Positions 12,100 to 24,600 of a stretch of 64,000 bases of DNA are shown piece by piece. Under the pieces are notes generated by a model. That model was not told the DNA's origin. It saw nothing but the letters and a program-made list of their open reading frames with translations, and did no database searches. Where the stretch lies: positions 7,076,649-7,140,648 of the forward strand of contig CM070570.1 of assembly GCA_036346355.1 (NCBI GenBank), given 5' to 3'. Within the stretch, counting starts at the first letter, position 1. Each line of letters opens with the position of its first letter. The stretch comes from Rhipidocladum racemiflorum. Its lineage: Eukaryota; Streptophyta; Magnoliopsida; Poales; Poaceae. Position numbers and translations under genes: made by a program.

Positions 12100-12787
12100 C
12101 CCCCATATTATTGGGATGATAAAGATCATTTACTTGGGAAGAAAATTACAAACATTACATGGGGGACTTCATCGCCATTGGTAGATGAATCGGAGAAGAT
12201 TTAAAGCTGCTAAGAAACAAAATATGCTGTGGTGGATCCTTAAGTAATATTACATTTAACAAAATGGGAAATCAACAAGGGGGGTTGAAATCGGTCGACC
12301 TTCAGCTAGTCCGTGATGCACAGACGAGGACGATGAACAACATTGAACTAGGAAACCACGGAATCACAGAAGCAAGCAACACCGGTGGGCGCCGCCGTGC
12401 CAGCCGGCGACAGCGAAATCTGGCCATCTTCCATCTTGATCGTCACCATCAGCTACCATGCTTCACCAACACACCCTATGCACAGAGAACGCAACCACCT
12501 CCAAATCCTTACCCTATTTTCTAATTTTTTTGGGGGGATATTTTCTACCACCTCAAGAACCCCAAAACAAATCCACCCTTCCTTCCATTCCATCTCGCTT
12601 CCCTTCCACCAACCAAGAATATTCACATGGAGATAGATATGTACAGGAATTAGCAGGAACCGGAAATAACAAAATAAAATTGGAGTATTTTTTTTTTTTT
12701 TGCCATTCTTTTCTTCTTACCGCCACCTTCTCCATGCCACATCTTACTACTCACAAAAGGAACCTCCAAGAACGATTTGCCGCCACC
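12100..12787 (-). other. Probable 3' UTR and terminator region of the zinc-finger gene
   Basis: Directly follows the stop codon on the minus strand. It is lower in GC than the coding region and has T-rich and AT-rich words on the transcript strand. Members of this family have long 3' UTRs. The cleavage site cannot be placed: no canonical AATAAA stands out, and grass signals are often degenerate. Confidence 0.4.
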
Positions 12788-13933
12788 TCAGTTGATAAGC
12801 TCGGAGACCCAGCCAACGTCGGGGCCTCCAGCTCCAGAGGCGCCGGCGTTGCCGGAGACAGCACCGTCCCTACTCAGCCGCTCGAACACCTTCTCGCGGA
12901 GGGCTCTCCCGGACTCCACCCTCTGCACTGGCTGCTCCTCGTCGATGAGGCCTAGGTCCAGTGGCTCCAAGTTGGCCATGAAGCTAGAGGCCGTGATCAC
13001 GGTCGCCGGAGTAGCCCTCGGGGTGCAGGGGAGACTGTAGAGCCCCGCTGCCTTGGGTGACCCGTAGGCGACAGCTGAGGCGGGGTAGGACCACCCTCCG
13101 GACGGCGCCGACTGCGCCTTGCTGAGGCGGAGCTGGCGGAGCGAGGCCAGTACGTCGTTGACGGGTGAACCCACGCCGGGCCAAGAACCGCGACGGATGG
13201 CGGCGGCCCCGTCCGGCGACAATGGCGGGGACTCGGACGGGGGCGACTTGGGCGGCGACATCAGGGTGCTGGTCGGCGACGAGGACACGATGCTCTTGGT
13301 GAGATAGCTCTCGAACGCCTGGCGCCGCAGCGGCGAGCCGTCGTAGGACTCGGCCAGCGGCGACGAGGCCGCGCTCCTCGGGCTGGACTGCTGCGGCGGG
13401 AGGACGCGGAGCTGGTCCGGGGTGTGGGCGAAGAAGCAGACGCGGCGGCGGCAGGCCGTGCCGTCCTTGCACGGCTGCGTGCGGTAGCGCGCGGGGTGAA
13501 GCCAGCACTCGAACACGCCATGCGCGTACTCGCAGGCGTCCCCGCGCTTGCAGCCGCCCTTGCGGAAGTCCGGGCACGCCGTGCCGGAGTAGTGGTACTT
13601 GCGCGGGTCGCGGCGGCGCGCCTTCTCCCCGGGATGCGCGAACGGGCACTCGGTCCAGTCGTGGCTGCGCCCGCGCGGGCACCGCCGCACCTTGAACTCG
13701 TACATGCGGAACTCGTCGCACGCGTACGCGTCGACCGCGGCGGCCATCGCCGCCTCCTCGTCGTCGTCGTCCGGGCAGACGCCGATGTCGTTGGAAGGCA
13801 GGTACTGCCGCAGCGCGGCGAGCAGGTACGGCGTCATCTCCTCTCCGGCGGCGGCACCGCCGCCGACGTCGACGCCGCTCACCGGAAGGTTCCCCCACGG
13901 CGGGACACTAACCCCTTCGCCCATCATCATCAT
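12788..13933 (-). CDS. Arginine-rich tandem CCCH zinc-finger protein (RR-TZF, OsTZF1/OsDOS type)
   Basis: Intact 381-residue intronless gene. The RR domain C85-X5-H91-X4-C96-X3-H100 precedes the tandem fingers C120-X7-C128-X5-C134-X3-H138 and C155-X5-C161-X4-C166-X3-H170, with 16 residues between the fingers, exactly the plant RR-TZF signature. The N-terminus is acidic and alanine-rich (about 55-70). The C-terminal half is serine/proline-rich, with repeated SPP/SPTST motifs that may be phosphorylated, a conserved LEPLDLGLI segment, and an end at WVSELIN. No ankyrin repeats are present, as in the short TZF1-3 subgroup. Known members bind or turn over mRNA, shuttle between nucleus and cytoplasmic RNA granules, and act in ABA, stress and senescence responses. 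The first of four consecutive ATG codons is taken as the start; any of them gives the same protein within three residues. GC content is very high at the 5' end, as in many grass genes. Orthology to rice OsTZF1 rather than OsDOS is likely from recall and needs a tree. Confidence 0.95.
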   Translation of the reverse strand: MMMMGEGVSVPPWGNLPVSGVDVGGGAAAGEEMTPYLLAALRQYLPSNDIGVCPDDDDEEAAMAAAVDAYACDEFRMYEFKVRRCPRGRSHDWTECPFAHPGEKARRRDPRKYHYSGTACPDFRKGGCKRGDACEYAHGVFECWLHPARYRTQPCKDGTACRRRVCFFAHTPDQLRVLPPQQSSPRSAASSPLAESYDGSPLRRQAFESYLTKSIVSSSPTSTLMSPPKSPPSESPPLSPDGAAAIRRGSWPGVGSPVNDVLASLRQLRLSKAQSAPSGGWSYPASAVAYGSPKAAGLYSLPCTPRATPATVITASSFMANLEPLDLGLIDEEQPVQRVESGRALREKVFERLSRDGAVSGNAGASGAGGPDVGWVSELIN

Positions 13934-14055
13934 AGCTGCCGCGGCTAGTATCTCGATCTCTCTCTCTCTCTGTTTGTTCTCTACCGGTCTATGGGAGATC
14001 TCGTGGGCTCGGCTTATGCGAGAGATTTCTGTGGGTTTGGGACGGATCGTGAAGA
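13934..14055 (-). promoter_or_regulatory. 5' UTR with GA-rich tract
   Basis: On the transcript strand the leader contains a GA repeat (13951-13971), common in grass leaders. Its upstream limit is inferred from the TATA motif about 30 bp further upstream. Confidence 0.5.
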
Positions 14056-14077
14056 ACGAACGCGAAGCGGTGCGCGC

Positions 14078-14085
14078 TTATAAGC
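14078..14085 (-). promoter_or_regulatory. Probable TATA box of the zinc-finger gene
   Basis: The palindrome CTTATAAG lies about 145 bp upstream of the start codon in a GC-rich setting, a suitable place for a TATA box. No other TATA-like word lies nearer. Confidence 0.5.
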
Positions 14086-14330
14086 TGCTCCGCTAACCCT
14101 GGTCGCCACCCTCGGGCGCCACGACAACCGCGGTCAGACTAACCAGGGTTAACACAGACGGCGGAGTCGTACCTAGCAGGAGGTAACTGACGCCGCTCGC
14201 GCCCTCCACGGCGGCGGGCGCGCACCGACTGCATTCGTCTCACTGACATCCATGTCTCACCGTACTCCTGGCCAGGCGTCAGCGAGACAAACCGAAAGAA
14301 CGCGGGGATAAAGCGTTGGACAGAGCGGGA

Positions 14331-14336
14331 CACGTG
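14331..14336 (-). promoter_or_regulatory. G-box/ABRE-like CACGTG
   Basis: CACGTG within GACACGTGGAG, about 245 bp upstream of the putative TATA box. A second ACGT core, GACACGTC, lies at 14403-14410. Paired ACGT elements are typical of ABA- and stress-responsive promoters and fit the family's known induction. Function here is inferred. Confidence 0.4.
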
Positions 14337-14441
14337 GAGGGCGGGGAGAGACGGTGTCAGGCATGCGGAGGGCGAGGTGGAGGGAGGGGGCGCGGGGTTT
14401 GGGACACGTCGTGAGGTATGGGGCAGCCCAGCCCTACGATA

Positions 14442-14464
14442 TTTTTTTTTTTTTTTTTTTTTTT
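14442..14464. repeat. Poly(T) tract
   Basis: Run of 23 T. It could be the reverse of a retroposon tail, but no retroposon body was recognised next to it. Confidence 0.9.
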
Positions 14465-14734
14465 GGGTAGATTGGGGTTTGTGTCCGTCCGCCCGTCAGG
14501 TTAAGATATTCGTGTAGGTTCTAGAAACCATGGGTAGGGACTGGGCTCTGCTACTGCTAGTGGTTGGACGCATGCTGTGCTTGCAGGGTGTGTAGTTGTG
14601 GATCCATGGAATGCAGCTGCGAGTTGGGTTTGCCTTTCCCACGCATGCCCAGCCCTGCATGACTGCTGCTTCTCTCTTGCTTGGCTGCATCCCCATTTTG
14701 GGTCATGGCAATATCCAGTTTTTATAAGTTCTAA
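14465..14734. other. Intergenic, unassigned
   Basis: Unique-looking DNA of moderate GC upstream of the zinc-finger promoter. No motif was recognised. Confidence 0.3.
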
Positions 14735-16367
14735 CACAAGGGAAATTGCGGATCCAAAAATAGACGAAAATCACTTAAAAATACGATTTTCGTGCTGAGT
14801 TAACATAAAGCCGATGATACAACGGTCCAATTCAAAAAAAAAAAAAAATCAAATTTTTTAAAAAATATATAAAAAAGTGTTGAGATCCTAAACTAATGCT
14901 AATGATGCTGTAAAATTTTTAGATGATAATCAATTATGTGTATTTTTTAAATTCTGAAAGTGCTACCGCCTTTGTATATACTCTTCTGTTTTTTATTTTA
15001 TAGGGGAACTAAATCAAGTCTAATATTTCTAAAAAAATTTGTGTGAAGTCCTAACCAATGCTAATGATTCTGTAAAATTTATAGATGATGATCAGGCATG
15101 TGTATATTTTCAAAATTCTAACAGTATTATTGTCTTTATATATGCTTTTCTATTTTTAATTTTCTAGGGGTTCTCGACGAAGTATAATATTTTTAAAAAA
15201 TTTACTACATGATCGTTGGACACTATATGATATCATTAAAATTTCAGAGCATGATCAAGTTTGTAAATGTTTATAAAAATCTAGCATTATCTCTGTTTCT
15301 TTTCATTGATGGATGTTTTTTATTTTGCAAAAGCACTCAATAAATTCAAAAATTGTTGACATTTCTTTGAGATGTTTTATAGATTAATTAGGATTTATTC
15401 ATATTTTCTATAATTTTTCTATTTTGTAATTTTTCTCAATTTTCCTTCAGCATGTCATCGTGATTTTCAAGTGTATCAAACAGGCTTGAGATTTGAAACC
15501 AGTTGGTAAACAATGCATTTCAAAAAATTAGAAAAATTTATCAAAAGTTTTACAAATTTTTGTGTGAGGTCCTGAGGTAATACTAATGATGCATGAAAAT
15601 TTTCAAATAATGATTAGACATGTCTATTTTTTTAAATTATGATAGTGCTATTGTCTTTATATATAGTCAGCTGTTTTTTATTTTCTTAGTGTAATAAATG
15701 AAGTATAATATTTTTAAATTTTTTTGTGTGAGGTCCTAATTAATGGAATGCTAATTATTTGTAAAACTTTTAGATGATGATTAGATAGGTGTTTTTTTTA
15801 AATTCTGACAGCACTACTATCTTTATATATACTCTTCTATTTTTTATTTTTTAGATGTACAAGTCTAATTTTTTGGAAATTTTACTAGAATATTGTTAGG
15901 CATACTTTATGGTGCCATTAAAATTTCAGAACATGATCAAGGCTTTAAATGTTTATAAAAATTTGACATTGTCGATGTTCCTCTTTATTAATTGCTATTT
16001 TTGATTTTTTTTTTCCAGGTGCGCTAAATGAATTGAAGTTTTTAAAAATTTTCTCCAAGGTGTTTTATGGATTAGTTGGAATTCATTTAGATTTTGTTAA
16101 TTTTTTCCAATTTCCCTTGAGTGTGCTAAAAATCAAATACAATAGATTGAAAAACGATGAGAAAAGTGATCTCACTTAGTTTGCTGATTTTCAAAGGGAA
16201 CTGGTGAAAATCGCTCTAAAATGAACAAAGTCGGTCAATTCTTGAATTTTTTCGATCACCGAGTTCAAAAATTTTGACTTCAAAACAGTTCGGCTTCTAC
16301 CGATTTTTGACAAAAATTGATACTGACCACACAACGATTTCGACCTCAAACGGTATTGTACACCCTA
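14735..16367 (+). repeat. AT-rich repeat element with nested tandem structure (copy 1)
   Basis: About 1.6 kb with two levels of repetition. A unit of about 165 bp containing GTCCTAA..AATGCTAATGAT and TAGATGATGATCA words recurs at about 14880, 15045, 15560 and 15725. A larger unit of about 690 bp recurs, with TTTCAGAGCATGATCAAG near 15243 and TTTCAGAACATGATCAAG near 15930. An inverted copy of the family lies at 27970-28822. The right end reads ..GTACACCCTA, as in hAT elements, but no target duplication was found, so the superfamily is uncertain. Confidence 0.55.
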
Positions 16368-16869
16368 GTCAGAGTGCAACATCACTTTAGGGTAATAATC
16401 CTGTCGATGCACTCTGATTTTGTTAGTTTGTGAGGGTGTATTGTTAGAGTTGTCATAGGTGGTTTTCATGACTTAACTTAAAATTATGGATTGTTAATAT
16501 ACTTTTGCAATTAGGAAATTTTGATTTTATATAGCATTTATATAGTCTACCCTTCTTATTTTTTTTTTCTTTTGGAGTAACTAACAGTAGGGTGCCAGAT
16601 AAATTTTCAAGGCTGTCAATCTTTATGAAGTTACTAACATTAGAATACAATAAACTGACTATGGTAAGGTTGCAATCTACCAGACCATTTTTCTTGGTTT
16701 ATATTAATTACTCAAGCTTTTTTAGGAATGATCATTAATTTATTTGAGATAAACATGTAAGTAAATCAGAGGTAACATAACATATTCGAAACTTGACGAG
16801 CAATTTGTTTTATTAGTGTCTTGCTATAGAGTTCTATTATTTTTTTAAAAAAAAGTTAAATTGATAGCC
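16368..16869. other. Intergenic, unassigned
   Basis: AT-rich DNA between the AT-rich repeat and the gypsy LTR. No gene was recognised. Confidence 0.35.
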
Positions 16870-19800
16870 TGTCATGGTTCAAACTTTTCCATGTGTGTGG
16901 ATATGGGGGTAAATGGGTAAATTCCCCTTCCTAATTTATCCACACACTCCTCACTCTCTCACCCCCCACTCACCTCTCCCTCCTTACCCGTGCCCAGCCC
17001 GAGCCCCCCCCTCGGTCTCCCCTCCAACCGGCGACGCCACGGCCTTCTTCCCTTGCTCTGGCCCTGGCGCCACCCTCCACTGGCCGCCGCCTTGCGCCTC
17101 CCGGCCGCCTGCTGCTGCCTCCGGCATTTGCGCTGGCCGCCGGCCTCCTCTTGGTGCCGCCGGCCCCACCGCCCTCCATTTGCCAGGTGAGCTTCCCCCT
17201 CTCTTGCACTCCCTCCTCCTCTACCTCTCCATGGTTAGGGTTGTGGTGGATTGGGGATCTAGGGTTGGATGAAGGCTAGGTGTATGATGAAATGGCTAGA
17301 AGGTGGATGCTTCTTGCTCCTAGGTGTTTGATGAAATGTCTAGAAGGCTCACCATAGGGTATCCCAACGGTTTGAGTGTTAGTCTGTGAGAGTTTTTATG
17401 TCGTTGCGTTTACCCAATCATCCCTTTTGATATGGCTCTGGAGAACACATGATTGTTGGGATGTGTCTCTGTATGTTGTAAGTGAAAACCCGACAGGTTG
17501 TAGTTATATGGTACATGAATGGCTGAATGATTCAGTGTGGGATGTGGGCTTGGTTTCAGTTGTTACATATAACTTTTCCCTTTTAGCATTGGCATGCCGT
17601 CGTTGGTTTAGGTTCTATGTTAAGAATGCGATATTAACCTTGTGTCTAGCCCTCTCTACTCTAACCATGTTAGGTCATTAATCAGTATGTCATCCCCTCT
17701 TGACATTATTGCAGGTCCCCTTATAAGTCTTAAGATCTATTGCAGGCAGCTATGATAATTAAGCTGTAGTACTATGTGCTTTGGTATTCACATATAAAGG
17801 CTAAGGTGCACAGTATGCCTTTTACCATTTTGCCTCCTTTTAACATAGCATTATACGCTTGTTTGCAAACGACTTAAAGTAAATGAACACAAGATCACTC
17901 TTCTATGCAACACCAAATGCTCGTGTTTAGCGTGGCCTATTCTTGGAAATGCTATTAGTAGAATTTTGGGTTGAGCTAACCAATGATAGATAGTTCTATG
18001 CGGTGATTCGATGAATGAATGTTGTTGTCGATCGTCCTTCCATTTGTAAAGATTAGATGTTAAAGTAGTGTCGGGCATTTCAAAATTTATTACTTATCCG
18101 TTGGTGGACTTCGCATTACATTTACTTTTTGGTTATCGGATGCTTGCAAATTGTCTTCAATTCTCATTACATATTCATATGCACGGCATACATCTCATTT
18201 CATATGCATTAGTGAACGTGTAGAGAACGATCCCGAGGTGGGTGAAGTGGCGCGATCGAGGGTGATCACGGTGAGCAAGTGGCTAGTGAGACTCCTGAAG
18301 CATCAGTGCAAGCACCTAAGCATATTTACCCCATTATATGATTTTATCTTAGAGAATTAAATTGCTTATTTAGTCGATTAAGTATGCATTAGGAGTTAAA
18401 TGGTGGGAGCAGGGTTAGAACCTAATTCTTTGCACATACACTCCTTGAAATTTGTAGAACACTCTTCGGAACCAAAGTATGGGTAATTATAACGAGTCTA
18501 CGCTTAGTTTTGCTTAGATGTTGGGTTGGGCCAAGTGGGGGAATGGTTCTCCCGCTTGTGATTATTAACAATTGTTTCACTTCACACATGACGGATTGGA
18601 ATGGGTATGGTTATGAGTCATAATCAATAAATTGTGGACCGGGCGGGGAGTTGGTTCATTTGGGTATGGAGACTCAAATGTGTAGCCCCGTCTGAGTCGA
18701 TTAAGGACCGATTCGATGGTTGCCCTTTGATTGAGCACACCCGGTTGGTCGCATGCCCGATTATGGTACTGCAGTAAGCCACTCTTTCTCTCATACGGAA
18801 TCGATGGACCGTAACTTCCTGTGGTTGGGCGTGGTTGAGGGCGAGGCTTAGTCGACTCTCGAGCGCCGGGCTTGGGGCTGCTCGAGGGTGCTAGGTTTTC
18901 GGGCCACAGGAGGACGCTCAAATTGGGTATGATTGGGAGGGTTGACACTAGGCCCTTGTGGTAAGTGTCGTATGATCAATGCTTCCTGCAGGTTAATTAA
19001 GCGATTCGAATTGCCGCTCTCGGATATGAGCAAGCTCTTTCATCGCACAGTCACGTAGTAAATAACTTGAACTTGTGGTTCGCCGTTGGGCTTGAGCTTT
19101 AAATTGGTTATGTATTGCTCTACTTTAATTGTTGTTACTTTCAACTTCACACTAGAAGTAAGTGCGGTCTATAACTGCTTTAAACTTGTATTTGCTTCGG
19201 TTGTCGCACTTATATTACAAATGTTAATGCTTTTCCGCACTTTTACCTTAAGCTTACTCCTTGCTACAACTAAATGCATAATCCTTTGGAGTCGGTCATA
19301 TATGGACCCACGGATAAGTCTTGCGAGTACCTTTCGTACTCATGCTTCTGCTTTGTGGTTTTCAGGTGAGGATCAGGATGGCGGGTGTGAGTTCTGCCCA
19401 TACTGCCTCTCGGTGACCGGGCGGGGCACCGAGTAGAGGCTTAGCGCGTTATCGCACACGCTCGGAAGTGTTCAGTGGCAGGACACTTCCGGAGTAGTCT
19501 TATTTTGCTTTGTGTTGCGATTTGATTCACTTTTGTTGTATAGTTAGTCTTCTACTTTATGCCTCGTCGTTGTTCTAGTCTATGTCGTTGTCCCGTGGAT
19601 TCTCTCTGCTTGTGAATGTGTTGATGCCGTGGTTGTTGCATTACTTTTGCATATCTATATATCAACTGCTGTGTTTTCTTGTCTGCTGAGTGGATGTCCG
19701 TAGAGTCTAGAAAGGTCATGCCGAAATTTTCTGATTTTTCGGAGTCTTGGTCCTTTTTCCGTTCTTGCCTAGTTTAGAGTCTTGGCGTTGTTTTGATCTT

Positions 19801-20127
19801 CGGTTTGGTGGTTGTCGAGTTTGTCTTTGTGCTGTTGTTATCCGCTTGCGTGTTGGTTCGAAAGTTTCGGGTTCGTTGCCCCCTTTATGCAAATTGAATT
19901 GATATCGTATTGTTTTCCGGTATGCGGTGATCCTGGGCGTGTTTCGGGTCGCATACCGGGGGAATACCGGGGTTGTTGTCGAGTCGTTTGGACATTCGTA
20001 AGGTTGTCTCCATTGGGCTTGGGTATTAGCATCAGGATCACCTCCGGTGATTGGTTGCTAGGATCCAAATCCGATGGGAGCAACTGTTCATCCAACAACT
20101 CGAGGACGATCTGGGCGGCTCCTCACA
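16870..20127 (+). repeat. 5' LTR (about 3.26 kb)
   Basis: Starts TGTCATGG and is inferred to end at ..CTCCTCACA, three bases before the primer site at 20131. Its first 777 bp align with 24871-25655. The ORF around 17376-17681 also occurs in the other LTR copy, so it is LTR sequence and not a gene. The 3' boundary is inferred from the primer site, since the second LTR is truncated. Confidence 0.75.
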
Positions 20128-20130
20128 AGT

Positions 20131-20146
20131 TGGTATCAGAGCAAGG
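20131..20146 (+). other. Primer-binding site (tRNA-iMet)
   Basis: TGGTATCAGAGCAAGG matches the standard plant initiator-methionine primer site used by many LTR retrotransposons. Confidence 0.85.
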
Positions 20147-20526
20147 TGCATAAAGACGAACTTAAACTTGACGACCACTTGGGTGATTGATTAGGACTTG
20201 CATGATGCATTAGGTAGAGCTTAGTACTGATTACCCGCCCTAGGTATATATTTAGGAGAGTTACGTAAAATGGTGAGCGTGGGAGAAGCGATTACGTTGG
20301 AATCGTGCATTCATATTATGCATATGAGGTTCATGTCATGTCATGCATGCATATGTTTACCATGTCATTTTGCATCATACTTTGTGCTTTTGTGTAAGAT
20401 GGGCTTGTACGGCTCCAGTAGCGGATGTCTTTGCGATCTGACTAGGTCAAGTTAGGGTTTTTAATAATCTTGGAGTCTACTTTCCCTTGTGGAGTCTAAC
20501 TGTGTCGCCTGTCTTGTTGGCACAGA

Positions 20527-21600
20527 ATGAGGACAGTGGGGCTTCCACCTGGGGGTGAGGGTGGTCTTGAGCGACAGCGGCAGAAGTCTTTGTTCCGCCA
20601 CCTCCTCCCAATGTGTTGGACATTCTGCAATGGACCGAGCAAAGACCAGGAGGCGACCAACGGATCCTGGAGATGCTAGTCCAGACCGGGTCGGCGACGG
20701 TCGCGGTGATGGGCGAGGTCGGCCCACCACTATCTCGACTTCTGCACACGCAGCCACCGGTCTTCTCACGGGCCACCGACGTTGGAGGCCGACGATTGCG
20801 CCGCGATAGAGCGGTTTGCTCTTATCGACGTGGGGAGTTCGAGAAGGCCCAGCCGGCGGCGCGGCGGCTCCAGAGCCTCGGTGCTTGGTGGGCCAATTTG
20901 CGGGTGATGCGACTGCCGGGCACCGATTTACTTGGTGAGTTCCGTGAGGCGTTTGGGCGTACCACATCGAAGGGCCTCATGGACATGAAGAAGCGCGATT
21001 TCTCACCCTCCGACGGCTCGGCAAGTCGGTGGTTGACTACTCGCAAGAGTTCAACTACCTCGCGACGCCCGGAAGAGATTGACACCGACGGAAGAAGCAA
21101 GGTCGGTTTGTGAGTGGTGGACGGCGAAGATGCAGACAGTTGTCCGTCTGCGACTTCGGCCGACTACAATGACTGGTGAGCGCGCGATCCGTTGAGCTCA
21201 AGATGCGGGCTCATCAGAGGAGAAGAAGAGGAAGCGGGCGACACCGTACTCGGCGGCGGCAGCGTGAACTCAGGCGGTCTCAGTATCGGCCGCCGAGGCC
21301 GTCGCTCTTCTCGATCGATCGCGTCGGCCCGCCGTCGGTTGCCGCTTCCGGCCACGACCACCACTACCGCCACCGGCAGCGAGCAAAGAAGCAAGTCCGG
21401 TCGGCCGTGCTACAATTGCGGACGCGGGCCACTTCATCCGGATCGCTTCCGCGTCGCGGCTGCACACCGGCGCTCCACGACCTTCGGCGCGACAAAGACC
21501 ACTTTGCCACTACCTACGCCGAGCCGAGGCGGCGTCACCTTCGTCGACGCCGAGGCGGTTCTGAGGCTCCGCCGTGCTAGCCGTGCGTTTCTTGTTGAGG
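20527..21600 (+). pseudogene. gag remnant of the chromovirus
   Basis: Coding patches in changing frames make up a decayed capsid region. Around 21400-21460 a zinc-knuckle-like CYNCGRG motif is seen, but the following C/H spacing is disrupted. In an intact element this would be the nucleocapsid that binds genomic RNA. Several frameshifts are present. Confidence 0.6.
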
Positions 21601-24600
21601 GCATGAGGCTAGAGTGTTGTTTGATTCAGGGGGCCTCCCATTCCTTTATTCGCACGGGGTTTGCGTGCGACATCGGATGAGGGTCGATGCGGTGTCACCC
21701 CTTTGTGGTTGAGGCACCGGGTCAAAGATCACAAGTTAGGCGGATGGTTGAAGCGATGAGTGCGGTCAGGGAATTCCGTTCACCGCCGCTTGTCGCTTCT
21801 AGACCTTCGGGGATAGATGTCATCCTCGGGGATGAGTTGGTGACACGACAGTCGCTTTTGGATTCTTGTAGTCGCACCTGTCACTCCGAAATCCGGGCGC
21901 CGACTCACTCTACTTCTTAATGAGAGCAAGGCCACCTTGTGTTCACCGAATGGGGACGAAGTTGAAGAGTTGGACTCGATTCCGTGGTCTGAGTTTCCCG
22001 ATGTGTTCCCGGCGGAACTACCGGATGCCACCTGATCGGATATCGAGTTTGTCGTCGAGCCACCAGGGGACCGCTCAGGTGTTCAAGCGGCCGTCTGGAT
22101 GCCGCCAAATGAATTGGGTGAGTTAAAGACCCAGGTGAAAGGATTGATGGACAAGGGGTTCATCCGACCGAGCTCTCGCCTTGGGGCTGTTCGGCTCTGT
22201 TTGTGACCAAGAAGGATGGTTCTCTGCGCCTCTGCGTTGACTACCGAATCCTCCGAATGCGATCACCGTCAAGAATAAGTACCCATTGCCGGATTGACCT
22301 CTGCTTGATCGGTGGTGCGCGAGTATTTTCCAAGATTGATCCGAGGCTCGGCTACCATCGATTAAGATCCGAGCCGAGGACATCCCGAAGACTTTCTCCA
22401 CGGTCTGGGCTCTACGAGTATACCGCGTGATGTCGTTCGGCCTCACGAACGCCGGCGTACTTTATGTACCGATGAACTCCATATTCATGGAAGAGCTGGA
22501 TTCGCTTTTGTCGTCATCTTCATTGGCGACATTCGATATATTCCGGTGAAGAAGAGCATGCAGACACCTTCGCATTGTTCTCGGGCGACTCGTGAGCATC
22601 GCTGTATGCGAAGTTCGATGAAGTGCGAAGTTAGGCCGAGGAAGTGTCATTCTTGGGACACGTCCTTTACGAGCGGCGTGGCGATTGACGAGCAAGATGT
22701 ACAGGATGTACTCAAGTGGGAGCGGCCAAGGCAGTCCTGAGCATCCGCAGCTTCCTTGGCTGGTGGGTATTATCGCCGCTTCATCCAAGACTTTTCAAAG
22801 ATTGGCGGCCGATGACTGCTCAAGAAGGGAGTTGAATTCGGATGGTCGGTGTGAGAGCGCCTTCGGACTCAAGCAACGTCGACTACGGCTCTCGCCTCAC
22901 TCAGGATATCCACGATCCTTTTGAGGTGTATTGCGTCGTCGGGCATCGGGCTCTGTGTGCTCATGCAAGAAGGCCGAGTCGTTGCTCACGCATCTCGGCA
23001 GCTTGAAGCATCACGAGGAGCACTACCCCACCCACGATTTGGAGCTTGCGGCGGTGGTGCATGCCTTGAAGATCTGGCGCCACTATCTCCTGGGAACAAG
23101 TGCAATATTTATACTGATCATAAAAGTCTCAAGTACATCTTCACCCAAGCAGATCTGAACATGAGGCGGCGGAGATGGCTTGAGTTGATCAAAGATTACG
23201 ATCTGAGGTGCATTACCACCCGGGAAGGCGAATGTGGTAGGCGGCGCATTGAGTCGTAAGGCCCAATGCAAGCTGCTTTACTCTCAGTCCCGAGTGTCTC
23301 CTCTGCGTGCGAATTCCAGAGACTCGGCTTGGAGATGGGCGGCAGGGGTTCATAGCTAATCTCGAGTTGAGATCTACATTGCTCGATCAGATTCGAGAGG
23401 CACAGACAAAGGATGAAGAAGTTGCTCAACCGGGATAAGTTGAATTTGGGGCAAGGCTGCGAGTTTCGCCTAGATGATCGAGGAACCGTGTGGTTCGGCG
23501 CATAGTTGTCACGATGACCAGGAGTTGAAGCGAAGGATTCTCGATGAGGCGCATAACTCTTTGCTTACCATTCACCCGGCGAGCAACAAGATGTATCAGA
23601 CCGAGGCGGCTTTTGGTGGTCTCGCATGAAGCGAAGTCGCTCACTATGTGTCGAGTGCGACGTCTGCAAGAGGGTGAAGGCCGAACACCTCAAGCCAGCC
23701 GGTACCTCTTGACCTCTTCCTATTCGGTTTGGAAGTGGGAGGATGTCACCATGGACTTCATTACTGCCGACCACTTCCTCAGCCATGACTCGATTTGGGT
23801 AATCGTCGATCGATCGACGGTCTGCAAGACTTCTTGGCCGTTTGCACCAAGTATCGCGTCAAGAAGTATGCGGACTTGTATATCTCCGGATCGTGAGTCC
23901 GCATGGAGTGCCCAAGCGGATAGTTTCGCATGAGGCTCTCGTTCACTTCCCACTCGAGAAGCTTTGCATGAGGCCTTGGGCACGAAGTCGCTCTGATTCA
24001 AGATACCACCCTCTACCGACGGGGCCGGAGAGGGTCAATCAGATCCTCGAGGACATGTTGAGGGCTTGTATCTTGTCCTATGGAAAAAGTGGGAAGAGTG
24101 TCTTCCGCCGAGTTTGCGTACAACATGCTACCAAACCAAGGTATCAGATGTCTCCATTCGAGGCGCTTTATGGTCGCGAGTTGTCGAGCGTGAACTGGTC
24201 GAGAAGTGGGGAACGCTCCTTGATTGGGCCTGAGTTGGTTATGGAGGTGGAAGACAAGGTCAGGACTATCCAAGAAAATCTGAGGATAGCGCGATCGCGA
24301 CAGAAGAGTTATGCTGATCGCCGTAGGAGACCCCTCTCCTTCGACGTTGGCGACTTCGCCTATCGAAGGTTTCTCCTCTCCGTGGCACCCGTCCGATTCG
24401 GAGTTAAAGGAAAGTCGGCACCTCGCCACGTAGGGCCGTTCAAGATCCTTGAAAGCGCGCCAAGTAGCATATCGGCTAGAGCTTCCTCCTTCGCCGGAAT
24501 GGTTCACGACGTGTTTCACGTCTCGATTGAAGAAGTGTCTCCGTACTCCTTTCGAATCACTTGAAGTGGATGACCTCGAAGTTCAACTGAACCTGATTTA

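Noticed and set aside
11547..12106. Overlapping 100-180-codon ORFs on both strands
   Set aside because: GC-rich composition keeps several frames open at once; no domain, no conserved residues, and short repeats such as CGATCGATCGA are included.
12984..13948. Long overlapping ORFs opposite or out of frame with the zinc-finger gene
   Set aside because: They are high-GC shadows of 12788-13933, rich in Arg, Ala and Pro, without motifs.
17376..17681. 101-134-codon ORF present twice (also 25385-25789)
   Set aside because: It lies in both LTR copies of the chromovirus and has no known motif; presence in two places reflects the LTR.
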